Shown piece by piece: positions 11,437 to 23,026 of a stretch of DNA of 64,000 bases. Each line of letters opens with the position of its first letter. Positions within the stretch are counted from its first letter, which is position 1. This DNA is from Linum tenue. Its lineage: Eukaryota > Streptophyta > Magnoliopsida > Malpighiales > Linaceae. A program made the translations under genes and the position numbers. A model generated the notes under the pieces. The model saw only the letters and a program-made list of their open reading frames with translations. It searched no databases and was not told the origin of the DNA. The stretch lies in contig CAMGYJ010000006.1 of assembly GCA_946122785.1 (NCBI GenBank), positions 72,355,676 to 72,419,675 on the forward strand. The letters are read 5' to 3'.

Positions 11437-11928
11437 ATGGTTCCGAAACTAGAAGCTATCAAGGGTGGTGGTGGATCCGTCAAAGTTGGAGCTACTGGAA
11501 CAATCAGTGCCCTCATGACAAGGGAGCTCGAGTCCGCCAAATCTTCGCCGCAAACATCGAGTCCTCGTGATCTTAAGATCAGAACCGCTTCTGTTTCAGT
11601 TCCATGTAATGTTGTTACCACAACCCCTAGAAGGCTACAAGCAAAAAAGCCAGTGGATGAAGCAAGTACCAGTGGCAGCAGAAGCCCCGAGGCATTGAGG
11701 AGAGCGAAACAACAGGCTAAAGGAAGCCATCGAGTGCCTATGCTTGGCTCAGATAATCTCACCATGGACAGAACTCCTAGCAGGGAGAAGAAGAACAACA
11801 AGAAGGTGATTAACATAGTCGAAGTTGTGGACATCAAATGTGGTAGCCCTGATAGAGCATGGGCCACCCCTCTAACAAGCAAACTCAAGAAGCTTGGTTT
11901 CTCAAAGTTATCCGAGAGCGTGGTCTAG
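11437..11928 (+). CDS. Small plant-specific protein with GTISALMTREL motif, 163 aa (function unknown)
   Basis: A single coding exon starts at the ATG in an A-rich context (AAAAAAATGG). The product begins MVPKLEAIKGGGGSVKVGATG, followed by a short helix-like motif (GTISALMTRELESAK), a Ser/Thr/Lys-rich middle, a basic stretch (REKKNNKK) and a hydrophobic-acidic tail (VINIVEVVDIKCGSPDRAW) near the C-terminus. No signal peptide, membrane segment or catalytic motif is visible, and the basic stretch could be a nuclear signal. It is not a family that can be named with confidence. The convergent gene at 11929-12309 encodes a protein with the same GTIS motif and a similar VVD/MVD tail, so the two appear to be paralogues. 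The two stop codons touch (TAG at 11926-11928, then CTA). Confidence 0.75.
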   Translation: MVPKLEAIKGGGGSVKVGATGTISALMTRELESAKSSPQTSSPRDLKIRTASVSVPCNVVTTTPRRLQAKKPVDEASTSGSRSPEALRRAKQQAKGSHRVPMLGSDNLTMDRTPSREKKNNKKVINIVEVVDIKCGSPDRAWATPLTSKLKKLGFSKLSESVV

Positions 11929-12309
11929 CTAGAGGGCTTGTGACTTCTTGGTGTCGGTTTCCTGGCTCTTATAGCTTAACCCTGAAGCCTGTACAGGTCG
12001 GTTTTTGTCAGATACATCAACCATGGAACATATACTTGGCAGTAGCCGGCTGCCTGCTTTCTTTTTCCTCTTTCTAGTTTGCACCACGGATCCAGAGCTG
12101 GATCTGGATGGACTAGTACCAGCAGCAGCCGTTCCAGCACCACTGGACTGACCCTTCTCCGAGCTTCCTCGGCTACTTGATTGAAGCTGGCTTAGATACC
12201 TGATTTCCTGCAGGATGAGGGAACTGATAGTTCCTTTGGTGCCGATTTCTACTGGATCTTTTGCAGCTTTGTCTTCATAAAACACCTCTGGCTCTAGTGA
12301 TGGACTCAT
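11929..12309 (-). CDS. Small plant-specific protein with GTISSLILQEI motif, 126 aa (function unknown)
   Basis: One exon from the ATG at 12307-12309 to the TAG at 11929-11931. The protein starts MSPSLEPEVFYEDKAAKDPV and contains EIGTKGTISSLILQEIRYL, which matches the motif of its convergent neighbour. A Ser/Gly-rich linker, a basic cluster (RKRKKKAGSR) and an ICSMVDVSDKNRP segment follow. The shared motif order (GTIS helix, Ser-rich linker, basic cluster, VD segment) is the evidence that both are real genes rather than an antisense shadow. Function is unknown; the basic cluster suggests a nuclear protein. Any 3' UTR on either gene must run antisense into the other, so the transcripts should overlap. 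Confidence 0.65.
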   Translation of the reverse strand: MSPSLEPEVFYEDKAAKDPVEIGTKGTISSLILQEIRYLSQLQSSSRGSSEKGQSSGAGTAAAGTSPSRSSSGSVVQTRKRKKKAGSRLLPSICSMVDVSDKNRPVQASGLSYKSQETDTKKSQAL

Positions 12310-13679
12310 TGGTGTTTCTTTCTTGGATGGAGAGAAGTGGTACTGGTTCTTGGTGGGGAAGTGCCCTTGCAGTTGTCAGTGAGCTAGTTGTTGAGGCCTT
12401 TACATGACATGAATGAATTCCTTGCCTCATGTTCTTTATCTGAAAGAAAGGCAGACAACAAAACTTTTAGATGTTGTTTTTGTCAACATGCTGGTCATTG
12501 TAGTAAGTATTCATGTGAACTTTTGCCAACTATGGAAATCATCATGTGAATTTTTGCCAACTTGTATTCATTCGATTTCTACTGGGTTTAGGTGACAATC
12601 ACCAGCTTAACTTCACTTTCAACTTTCAAGTCACTGTCAAATGTTGATGCAAAGCTCAAGGCCAAGAAACATTTTTAATGGCGGTATGTGTTCGTCCAAT
12701 TCTGGCAGCCTCGGTGTTTACTTTATCATGCCTTGAAGAAAGTGGCAAGAGAAATAGAAGAATGTCACAGATTCTATGGCCATTTTTTCAAAATTCATTA
12801 GTTTCTTCATTATTAAACAAAGCATCCGTAATTTGAATAACTAATTTTTTACGAATAGAAAATATTTTAAATCTTATCGACTCAAGTTTTGGTCTAAATT
12901 CAAACACAACAATTTTTACAATTTTCTACTTTTTGCTTTCTATTAATTTCTTTTTATTACTCTTTTGTACGGTTTCATTATCTAATTTATATAGTTTGTG
13001 GTATTGGTTTAAATATTTGTATCATATGATTTGTATACCTCGTAATATTAGTTTATATATTTTATGATATGATCCGTACACTTTTATATTTTGATTTTTA
13101 TACTATCCAGTATTGGTTTGTACACTTTTTATTATGGTTTGTATGTTTTGTATTTCAAGTTTATATACTTCTATTTTATATTTTTATCTGATTAAAAGTA
13201 AATAAAAAGGGTCATATAGAAAAGGAAAGAGAAAATGTAAACTTATAATTAAGTAATGAAATTGGCTCATATCTTTCACAACAACAAAACAAAACAAAAA
13301 ATTGGCTCATATAATAGATTCAGCCAATTTTAATTAAGTAATAAAATATAAATCAGAGGCTGTGATTTAATCCTTACATATCCAACGGCTTCCATTGTGG
13401 CTGCCTATAGAAATCGTGAACTCAGATATGAAACCACTGATTGGATAATTGTGAACCACTTGATCCTCCCCCATCATCAACCAACAAATGGCTGATTTGG
13501 ATTGTGGATCAGCTGATTGATTCATTCCAATGCAATCTACCTTAAGCACATCCTATCCTTTCACTTTCTTACAGCTCTGCTCTCCAGCGATGACGCATTC
13601 TTTCCAGTTCTTGAGTGGATAAGGAGGGAGAAGAAGTGAATCCCCGGGAACGCCAAGAAAAGAAAGAGCCGCAGAGAAA
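12310..13679. other. Intergenic: divergent upstream regions of the 12309 gene and LTD
   Basis: The segment at 12310-12700 is of mixed composition and should hold the promoter of the minus-strand gene. The segment at 12780-13350 is strongly AT-rich with many 'tttgtatactttt' phrases. The last 120 bp before LTD are GA-rich, typical of a leader. No other gene was seen. Confidence 0.4.
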
Positions 13680-14857
13680 ATGGCTTCAATCCCATGTACT
13701 AGTATCGCCCACCTCCACCGATTCACTTCCAAACATCCCAATCCTCGGCCCTCTGCTCCAAAGCTTGCTTCTTCCTTTCTGGGTTTGCAAAACCGGGGCA
13801 GCTGGGTCCGACCCTGCAGTATCGGACCCTCCAATGGCTCCAGAGTGAAGTGCTGGTTTAAGTTCGGCAAGAATGGCGTTGATGCTGAAGGAGCTGGGAT
13901 CTATGGGAGCCAGGCCCGTGATGACTTTGACAGAGACGATGTCGAGCAGGTCCTCTTTCGTGATTCTCTTGTAGTGAACTTGATTGCTGTTTTACATGCT
14001 TGTCTGCTTAGTTTGTTACTGTTTTGCTTCGTTTGTGTACCCAATTTCTCTCTTTCCCCACTGGTGTTGAGCAACAGTGAATGTATGCCGTGGAAAAGTT
14101 AGACAGCTCAACTGCAGCAGAAAGCTCTGTTTTGGGAGATAACTTGGGGCCTAGAGTGCTAATTCTTGGAGTTGTTTGGGGTTGTTAGGAGGTCAATTGG
14201 ACGTGGGAGAGGGATAGGAAATCTTGAACCCTAGGTTAGGTTTGGGGTTGTTTGTGTGAATCGACTACGAACCATGTTTCACAGTCTTTAATCCGATGGG
14301 AGAGGGCATTAATACGTGGATCAATAACGTGTAGCTTAGCGCGAATTAGGAGTCTCGCTTCTGAGTATCAGTGCAGGCATTGTGCTAGGAGGATACCAGG
14401 GAGCAGATTGGCTCATAGGATGAGAATTGAGGAGGGAGTACATTTTGGAAACCTAGGTGCCATGGCATTCAAAACTGTACCGTGAATAGTTTGTGACGAA
14501 GAATGACTATGTTGATCTCAATCGTCAAGTTATTAGTTAGTCTCGTATAAGGCAAAAGTTACCTATGAATCTATGTACTCATGGTGGCTGCTAAATCTGC
14601 AGTACTTCAACTACATGGGAATGCTTGCTGTTGAAGGTACCTATGACAAGATGGAAGCACTGTTGAGCCAAAACATCCATCCAGTGGACATATTGTTGAT
14701 GCTAGCTGCATCTGAGGGCGATAAGCCGAAACTGGAAGAGCTATTAAGAGCAGGAGCAAGTTACAATGTGAAGGATGTAGATGGAAGGACAGCCCTTGAT
14801 AGAGCTAGTGAGGAGGTCAAGGAATTCATCCTGGGATTCTCAACCCAAAAGGCCTGA
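13680..14857 (+). CDS. LTD: LTD (LHCP translocation defect / GDC1), chloroplast ankyrin-like protein, 174 aa
   Basis: Two exons, 13680-13949 and 14603-14857, joined in phase 0 (DDVEQ|YFNYMG). The N-terminal 45 or so residues are rich in Ser, Pro and Arg and poor in acidic residues, as in a chloroplast transit peptide. The mature part has the LTD signature AEGAGIYGSQARDDFDRDDVEQYFNY in pieces, then an ankyrin-like C-terminus (HPVDILLMLAASEGDKPKLEE, then VKDVDGRTALDRASEE) and the family ending FSTQKA. Family knowledge: LTD receives light-harvesting proteins at the inner envelope and passes them to the chloroplast SRP pathway. The length matches known homologues. The intron donor is CAG|GTCCTC, a weak GT site, but the acceptor TCTGCAG is good and the coding joint is exact. 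Confidence 0.93.
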
Positions 14858-15517
14858 GCTTTTTCTACTGATTAGTGTAGTTCATAGCTATTCCCTCCTT
14901 TGTGTTTAAAATCGATTTGATTGTAGTATTTTCATGGGAGACTTCATTGTCCTCATTCCGGAGCTTGTAAAATTTGGTCTTGCCAGAGATAACTTTGTCC
15001 AAACATCTCCCAGTTCTTGTACAAGCAGAAGTATGTATCGAAAAGGATGCGAGATTAAACGTGGTTCAGCCATTGTGGCCTAACCGAAAAGATGCAGAAG
15101 AAGCATATGCCCCGTGACCAACCCTTACCCTACTAATACGAAAATGTCTCAAATGTCATTCTCCGTAACTAAATCAATACATAATTTAGGTTGATGAAAT
15201 ATTCGAGCAATGAAAATGAATGTGATAAACCAAGTTCAACCATTGGCATAACTGGACAGTAATACTGCAAATGGAAAACCCTGCTGCAGGAGACAACTTC
15301 ATCTATTTTCAAATGAAACTAATAAACTCCAGGTTTCTACCCGGAGGGTGGTTCAGAAGTTTCTTTCAGCATCTGTGAAGTACACTCTCAATGGTTGTAG
15401 AGACAACTAAATACATGTGACACTGAACTGCTTTCTCAGACAAAGTTGCTGGGCATCACATTCATAGCAGCTCTAGCATGACCTACACTGTCAAAAAGAA
15501 GACGTCGGTAACAGCTA

Positions 15518-16529
15518 CTACCTCTTCTTCTTTCTACCCTTTTCAGACTTGGATGCTCCAGAGCTTGATGTAGATGCAGGTTCCTGCTTCCTGGTTCGTC
15601 CTGGATGCCGAGGAACCAGCTCAGCTACACGGAGCATTAGTTCTTTTCCTGCAATACAATGACAACCAACATAAGAAAGAGCACTAAACTGTAGCCATGA
15701 TCCCAGCTAATGATACTGGGTAGATAGCAGATAGAGCAGTAGCCTGCAAACTATGTTCTGAATAGACTGATAATGAAACTGAGACCAGTCAAGTCCTAAC
15801 AGTATCTCCGAATAGCAAATAGGCTCATACGTTTAAAACCCATCTCGTCTCAGCAACACAATCATTAGAAGCTGTCAAAACTGAAACTCCTACATTCTAA
15901 CACATATGAGGCTTCACCCACTGGCACACACAGTTACTACTAGTCAAGGAAGGTATCAGTAACGAGATGAAGCAGCAGCCAGCCTATACGCGACTAATTC
16001 GCTAAGTGCAGCCCCCTCGCGCTTAAAGATCGTCAAAACCATGTTCCTAAATAACTACAATTGTTAGGACTTGTGAGATGAGAATTCCCAGTCAAACATA
16101 CAAATCCAACACTTGCATGACCACTGCTGTAAATGCTAAAACCCCATTCATTGGTACTTACTGGTAGGAATTGAAGGATTGTAGGGCGTTCCATCTTCCC
16201 TTTTCAGCAACACTCTCACCCTCCCTCTTTGCATGAAATCCCGTGGATACGCTTTATCAAGCTGCAACGACACCACCATTTCTGAGCCCCAAATCGCTCA
16301 CCAAACGAGACACCGAAATCAAAAAGATCACAAATTTCGTCAAACAAACCTCTATTGCACAGCGGAGACTGAGGTGCTTGCAGCAATCAGCAATCTCAAT
16401 ACAAGTGGGATTCTCGCAAGCCTTCAGAGCACCGATTCTTCTTCCATCGGCGATGGTCTTCTTGGAGTTTATGTAGACCGGATACACCACAATCCACTTC
16501 TTTATGTTATCGGAGCCCTGCTCGTCCAT
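15518..16529 (-). CDS. SRP19: Signal recognition particle 19 kDa subunit (SRP19), 136 aa
   Basis: Three exons: 16529-16350, 16261-16162 and 15648-15518. The start is the ATG at 16527-16529. The N-terminus carries the SRP19 core IKKWIVVYPVYINSKKT, then ADGRRI and CENPTCIEIADCCKHL. Exon 2 supplies LDKAYPRDFMQRGRVRVLLKREDG, read in pieces, and exon 3 supplies LRVAELVPRHPGR and a Lys-rich tail (EKGRKKKR). Family knowledge: SRP19 binds the tips of helices 6 and 8 of 7SL RNA and is needed to load SRP54 during SRP assembly. The length is normal for plants (about 140 aa). The gene lies tail to tail with LTD, with 660 bp between the stop codons. Confidence 0.95.
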
Positions 16530-18248
16530 TGCTCGTCTGATCCCAAAACCCTGCAACTATGAAGTTTCGAAGACGAATTAGATCCAGACCAGAAAACAAG
16601 AATTGGAGAAGAGGAAGGCATGCTGATCGGATTGAAATCGAGGAAGACAAACCCTAGGAATGCGAGAAGAAACCGCCGCCGGCCCCGATAGCAATTGGTG
16701 CAGTTGGTATTAGAGTTCGGGTTATTTACTTGGTCGGCTCCGATCCGATGTCAGTAACTAATTTTCGTTGTTCGATAATTACGCATACGTGCCTAATATT
16801 TGGCAAGATCACCAAATGAATCCTATTTTTTTTAAAGAGTATACCATTACGTCCTTTTGTGATACATAGTGCTTTTGTGATCTATAACGAGCTCTATTTG
16901 ATTAAGCCCAACGTCATTTTCAAGCTTCATACGGCCCGACAGGTAAGACGGCAAATGAGTCGAGCTGCTCGTGAACCGCTCGACGTTCGATTTGAGAAAA
17001 ATTCGTTCGAACTTGACTTATTTACTTACGTATTGAGCTTGAGTTAATCCTTGTTCAATTTGCGAGGCTCAGGCGGAAGCTCGACTCGGTGACTTGTTAA
17101 GATTAACTCGTGAGCTAATTCGTTTAGAGCTCATCGGATGTCTCAAAATTGTGGCTATAGAGTCAACTCGATTATCGGCTTATGAGCGAATCGATCTATA
17201 TCTTATGAGTTGGATTTTGATAATTCATATGATTGTTAAATTATGTATCGCACCATGTATGACATTGTAGACACTGAGTAAGTGAGCAAAATGTTTAATT
17301 TTAAATTTTTTTTTTGAAAAAGAAATATGTATCATAGATTGCTTTGATACTACGAAATAACATGATTTTGGCCAACAATGTGTTGATCTAGTGGTATTAC
17401 AATTGGTATTCAACTTAGATGTCGCTGATTCGAATTCCTTAAGTAGCATTTAACGATTACAAAACATGATTTGGCTAGTTAAAATTTATGAGCTAGATAA
17501 TATGATATCAACATAGTATAAAAAGAATTAGTTAATGATGAAACTTTGAATATATTTTTTCATTATCACATCAAATCACATATATCATGCATGACATACA
17601 AAATCAATGTATGTACCACGAGTTAAGATTTTAGTAAACAACCCTAACTTAGGTTGAATCAACTCGGTTCGTTAATAAACTAACTGAGCACTAGCTTGAT
17701 TCTAACGAACCGATCCTAAACCAACCCAAAACCGATCCTTCTACAAAAATGTACTACAGTTCACTTGCTCCAAAATATCAGAGTCAAACGACATGGTGTC
17801 AAGGATCATCCAAATGCCCAATTGCTTCTTGATCTCGACTTGTTGTCCCTTACTTCACTTTCTGTCAGTCTCACTTATGAGATTCACAGCTGAATTTTCT
17901 CTCAAGAATTTGAGAGCACCGGAAACCAGGCAAGTTACAGATCAACAAGAAGAAGAATCCTGTAACATCACACATTCATTTCTTCTCATAATGGCCAGTG
18001 GATCCAAAATAGCGGGAAACCAATCCCATTGAGATGGTTTCTTTGAAGAGGACGAGAACATTTAAATATCCTCATGATGGGTCATAAGCTAGCTCTAACA
18101 AACAGTGTCTGTCTAGGCAAGTTACATTTCATTACATATTAAGTGCTTTCCTAACGAACAATTCCCTATCCATTCAAAACATTTTGCTTCCCTACATCAC
18201 AATCCTCTCTGCACAAATGAACCAATAAGTTAATCCAAGGCATTGGGA
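16530..18248. other. Intergenic: SRP19 upstream region and repeat fragments
   Basis: The segment at 16530-16740 is the probable SRP19 leader and promoter. From 16945 to 17215 the sequence is built of words such as 'gagctcg', 'ctcgtgag' and 'aactcg' and contains CAAATGAGTCGAGC, which resembles the end of the hAT-like element at 36320-36937. It is probably a decayed relative. The rest is AT-rich with no gene seen. Confidence 0.4.
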
Positions 18249-20904
18249 TCAGAAGAGACTATTCTTGAGGTTTGCACCATCAGTAAGCAAATTGAAAAGA
18301 GAATCCTCCTTGCCATCTGCTTCCTTTCCACTATCCCTTGAATGTGCTGGTGTGGTCACGTTCGAAGTCGATGTTGCAGGCCTTTTAACAGCTATGAATG
18401 CACCAGCAGCAGATGTAGGAGGTGCAGCAGGTCTTTTCACTGAAACGAATGCCACTTGCCTTGAACTACTGGAGTTTGGTGTAGATGTTTCTGCAGCCGG
18501 GGAAGAGCTTGAGGTAGCATTCACATCGCCTCCTTTCCCAGGACTTGCTCGAAAGTCATCCTCCATTTCAATACCATCGCCTTGCTCCTGATGCTCACTC
18601 TCTTTCGGAATTGGGGATCCAGCAGCTGTCAAGCCCTCGTCTTTCTTCACGAGAGAAGGGTCTTCTTTGACGGGGTGCTCGACTTCCATCTTTTCAACGT
18701 CATCATCATCATCATCATTAATCTCTGAAATAAGAGATCCATAATTAAATCGGTTTAAATGTAAAGTGGCCAATACCCTACTTTCTCATTACATGAGTGA
18801 TTTTTAGATGTTCTCGAACACATGAGGAGCTTTACCTCTAAGAAATGCCTTAATACTTCGATACCGTATAGCTTTTCTTTCGTTGTTGGCATCTTTGATG
18901 GTCTCCTCATCTTCTTTTACCTCAGTTTTCTGTACTCTTTCGAGTAACACAAATTTATCGACTTTCCAAACACACTCTAGGGTGGTAAATTCCTTGTTCG
19001 TCGGATAATACTCTCGAAAGACCTGGAAAAGTGGAGAAGAAAAGCAGGTTTCAGTAAAATGACAGTGGCTCGATTGTTATTTTACCATGGAAGTAACTGA
19101 AACACAGACAGGGAAGCCAACCTCTATTCCTTTCTGATTTACTTTCACAGACTGCTTATTCTGGGCAATCGAAGATACCGTGTTGGACAGTGAAACAACA
19201 TCAAGCAATATCTGCAGAAGGAAACAAAACAAGTGCACCATATTATAAATTTTACCAATCAACAGTAAACATGTTCATAGATAGAGGAGATTTGTAACAG
19301 CATTTTGTCTTACCAATTGGTCACCTAACAAGTTATAGATTCTCATCATATTTCTTGACATGGAATAAGTAAGAACTTACCTGCTGAACCAAAACTCTAA
19401 GGCGTGCAAGCAGTGCCAAAACTGCCAAACAAAACTCCATGAAGAAAGAGCGTGCAAGCAAAATAGATACCTCCCTGTGGAGTAGTCAAGGATACCAATA
19501 TACTAGAAGAGATTAATGCTATCTCCATAGACGAAAGGACGCTCATTCTCCAATAAACAACTATTTGAGATAGAACTTAATGATAAGTAATTAGTGAAAT
19601 GACAGGTATGTGCAGCAATACAGCCAATTAGAGTCAGTAAACAAGACGCTTCTGCATCCATTTCAACAACCAAGTAAATTCATCAAACCATGAAAATAAG
19701 TCAAGAATGGTAAACTTAGTTATACCCTAGCTAGCAAAACAGGATACGTTGCTGCCTTCAAAATTGGCTCAACCATCTGTAACACAGACAAAAATACGTC
19801 AATCAGATTCAGAGTTGAACTCATTACATAAAAAGTTGTGATGCACTTATGGAACTTGATATAGTCCATCTCAGCACAAGAAGACGTCAACAAATCACCT
19901 GTGACAGTAAGCGTGCAGCTCCCAGAAGTCTCTCCAAAAAATTGGGTACTCCAGAGTCAGTTTGCCTCCACTTCAAGCTGTGAGACATGGTTCAGTTAGT
20001 GATAATTTTAAGCAATGGTACATCATCAACAAATTCATGTAGTTAAACAGCTCTGAGCTTTAATCACAATACCCCTTTTGTGACAAAGAAGGATGCCAAA
20101 TTGTTAAGGGTATAACAGAGGGTCAGACGATTTTCAAAATCCTATAAGAATAGTATAATGATCAGCTCTTAAGATTCCATGTATGGATAATAATACTGAT
20201 AACCTTCCGAACCACACGAGAGGAAGAAAAATGAGCAGTTTCTGCATATGCAGACGAAGAAATCCCATAGCTCAATGCTTTCTATTTGGATAATCTTCTC
20301 AGGAAAAGAAGTGAACACCAAATTAAGTTCGTTCATCACAAGACTGGCAACTGACTAAAAAACTAGACGTACTCAAAAAGCTTCTCCATTTCCGAATCAT
20401 CATCCGAAAAGATCAAAGATAAGGGGTCTCCAATTCTGCGGATGGGTGGTAAGAAATACGAAGTAGTACCTCTCTAGCAGATACATCTTTTGCTTGGGTT
20501 TCCTGCCAGTGATAACTTGGAAGCAAGAACCCACAAGCTCTTCCAGTTTAGCAGATTGCAACAGCCTCAAATCCCTTCTCACCTAACATCTCCGCCAAGT
20601 AAACAACACAAAATCAACCCCCCTTTAATAAGGATACAAAAAAAAAAGAACACCTGGCTATGAACTTCTAACAGTGTCAGAGTCAAGTCGCATGTGTTGC
20701 TACTCTGTATTTCCTTAATCAAAAGCCGAAACAGAGAGAGAGAGAGAGCCTGTTTACCTTGAGCAGGTACTGGAAATAGGAGCATCTCCTGTGCTGGTTC
20801 TTGTTCTTGTAAACAATCCTCTCAAAAATCCCGCATTCGGCCTGCAGCTGCTCCAGCAAAGACGTCAATTTCTCTTCCAGACCACTTTCAATTTCACTAC
20901 CCAT
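18249..20904 (-). CDS. NEPRO/RMP1-like nucleolar protein (DUF4477-type), 410 aa
   Basis: Eight exons: 20904-20758, 20582-20470, 19977-19899, 19776-19726, 19470-19381, 19211-19122, 19022-18836 and 18724-18249, all GT-AG and in frame over 411 codons. The N-terminal domain carries the NEPRO motif ERIVYKNKNQHRRCSYFQYL, then LLKVRRDLRLLQ, FLERLLGAARLLSQ and a Leu-rich helical pair. Residues about 253-410 are an acidic and Ser/Pro-rich tail with a poly-Asp run (from CATCAT repeats at about 18704-18719). Family knowledge: the N-terminal domain is shared by animal NEPRO and yeast Rmp1, an RNase MRP subunit acting in rRNA processing. Exon 5 uses the acceptor GGGAG|GTATC at 19470. The tempting CAG 4 bp upstream would break the frame. 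The family call is good; the RNase MRP role in plants is inference. Confidence 0.82.
20734..20749. repeat. GA dinucleotide microsatellite
   Basis: A short GA run (gagagagagagagag) lies in intron 1 of the NEPRO-like gene, close to the exon 1 donor. Confidence 0.7.
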
Positions 20905-21533
20905 TCCTTTTTACTTTTCCTTCAACTCCCTATTGCAAAATTAGACAATGAAGCTCCTCACTATAAAGTTAACGGCTTGGAGGGTTATAGGGGTTTTGTT
21001 CAAACTGAGACTCCGGTGAAGTGGGACCCGGAATCCGGCGGAATTTTTCCTAAACTAAATACTGATGCCGAATTGATCGGTGAAGATGGTGCGGGTCGAG
21101 GTAGAGATATCAGCGACTGGAACGGAGGTTTTATTTTGGGATTTGTCAGACGAGAAGAAGGGTGGATGAAGCTGAGGGTGGAGAGGTTTACATATGGGAA
21201 TAGAGGAAGAAGAAAAGAATGGATGCTGATCGCCGGTGGCCGAGAGGGATTGCCGGACCCTGGTCGGGAAATTGAAGCGGAGGCAGCTAAAGCTTGCGAT
21301 GTGTTCAGGAAGAAGAGAAGCACAAAGGAATTTCAGCTGGGGGTTTCCAATGCGGACCGGAGGATTGGGCCTTTGCGCCGACATGAATTAATTAAGTGGC
21401 CCAATAATTGGCCCACTAATCGGCTCCATGGAGCTTGGCTAGACAGGCCACGTTGCTTCGACTTGGACAGGCTTTTCGTTGACAGCCTTCTGGGCTTTTA
21501 AGCCCTTTCTTTTGATTTAATGGGGCAGGAGAG
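20905..21533. other. NEPRO-like gene upstream region, unassigned open stretch
   Basis: GC-richer sequence at 20940-21500 stays open for over 150 codons on the plus strand and for about 110 codons on the minus strand. Neither translation shows a recognisable domain. It is most simply the leader and promoter of the minus-strand gene starting at 20904. Confidence 0.35.
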
Positions 21534-21729
21534 TTATAACCATGGTCGATGAAACCGTATCGTACCAGCGGTTCAACCACAAAATATCAGCATCGGAGGC
21601 TAAACCGGTAGACATTATTTAACGATACTAACAGTTGAACTACGGTTAAATCACGGTTTTGTTATAAAATACCCTACCGCTAACTTTCCCGATACGGTCT
21701 CCGGTACGGTTTCACGGACCATGGTTATA
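21534..21729. mobile_element. Small MITE-like inverted repeat element
   Basis: The left end TTATAACCATGGTCGATGAA pairs with the reverse complement of the right end (GTTATAACCATGGTCCGTGAA), extending about 30 bp into 'accgta' words. Length is about 196 bp with no coding capacity. The ends are palindromic, so the target duplication cannot be fixed. Confidence 0.55.
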
Positions 21730-22558
21730 ACAAACAACGAAAAATACTGAATCGAGCAAACAGAAATTCCTAGCAAACCAACAAGCCAAGATTCTCCCTA
21801 AAAAAACCAAGAATTTGTTAAAAAGGTAATCATAATGTATCTTTATAATTCGAGTTGTGGTGAAAGAGGTTTTACATATAAATTATTTTTGTGTATGTTC
21901 CTTTAAACGAAAGTAAATTTACAAGGATGAAATTTGCACTGATTTGACATACCATGAAATTAAAGACAACTACAAATGTTGAGGGGTTGTGATAACTTAA
22001 ACACGTGAAATCACAATTAAACCAGGTCTGATACCATATTACAAATCAATTAGCTATAATTAATAATTCAAGTTATTGAAACATAGTCCATGTATGAATA
22101 TTAATCACTTTCTTGCAAATAAACCAATAAAGAGCATAAGTGAACCCCAAGTGAACACATGTTGATATAAGTATTATATGGTACATAACTGAACATATCC
22201 CAACGGTTCGAGTTAATGGAACCAGTTGGTTGATGACATGTATCATAGCGACAGAGCCTTTTGAATCTCGGTGACCACATTTGTTAAACACATGATATTC
22301 TGATGTATGTGCAAATTTCAAACCTTTTCGAGTTGGCTTCCGTTTCAGTGGGTGTGTTAATAAGTGTTATATATGCTAACCAGAGTTTGGCGTGTTGATA
22401 ATACCACTAATCTCGAACTTGGAGGTCCCAGATTCAAATCATTTCAATATCACCTAACTTAACTATAAAATTAATCATACTTTATTCTTAAAAAAAAGTA
22501 TTATAATATTTATAATATAATTGAACGTCTTTCAACAAATTGAGTTATTGATACCAAC

Positions 22559-23026
22559 CAAGGTTGTCAACCCGCGGGTTGACCCACGGGTCGACCCAAT
22601 TTGACCCTGACCCGGTGAGAAAAACGGGCCGCACGCACCCGCCGGGCCGACCGCTATAAGGTACCGGGTTGGAGGTCAAATTGTGTCACTTTTTTCTTTA
22701 GTTTGCGAAATGCGCCTATTTTCCAATATTTCTTTTCACCTAACTCAATATTTGGAATACTAAGTTGAACATTTGAATATCTATGTTATATAAGTGTGTG
22801 TGAATTTTCACTATATGTTGGATCTAAGTACGATTTGTTATTTTGGTGTAATATTATATGTTATAACTCATATGTTAGATAAGATTTGATATAATTTATG
22901 AGGATAAGTACAATATAATGACTCTTTCTATATTTCCGGGCCAAACCGGGCTAAAACGGTTGACCCATTAACCCTTGACCCACTAGCCTGACCGGGTCCG
23001 GGTCAACCCGCGGGTTGACAACCTTG
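22559..23026. mobile_element. hAT-like non-autonomous element with perfect 8-bp target duplication
   Basis: The terminal inverted repeats are CAAGGTTGTCAACCCGCGGG..., identical over about 27 bp at both ends. Flanking 8-mers are ATACCAAC at 22551-22558 and 23027-23034, an exact match. The subterminal 100 bp on each side are made of repeated 'gggtc', 'gacccg' and 'ccgggt' words. The centre is AT-rich. No transposase frame is present. The 8-bp duplication points to the hAT superfamily. Confidence 0.85.

Noticed and set aside
19470..19476. Frameshift between NEPRO-like exons 4 and 5
   Set aside because: It appears only if the CACAG acceptor is used. Using GGGAG|GTATC restores the frame with a normal GT-AG intron.
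20791..21501. 236-codon plus-strand open stretch upstream of the NEPRO-like gene
   Set aside because: It overlaps exon 1 of the minus-strand gene, has no recognisable domain and starts inside another gene's coding sequence. It is treated as leader and promoter DNA.
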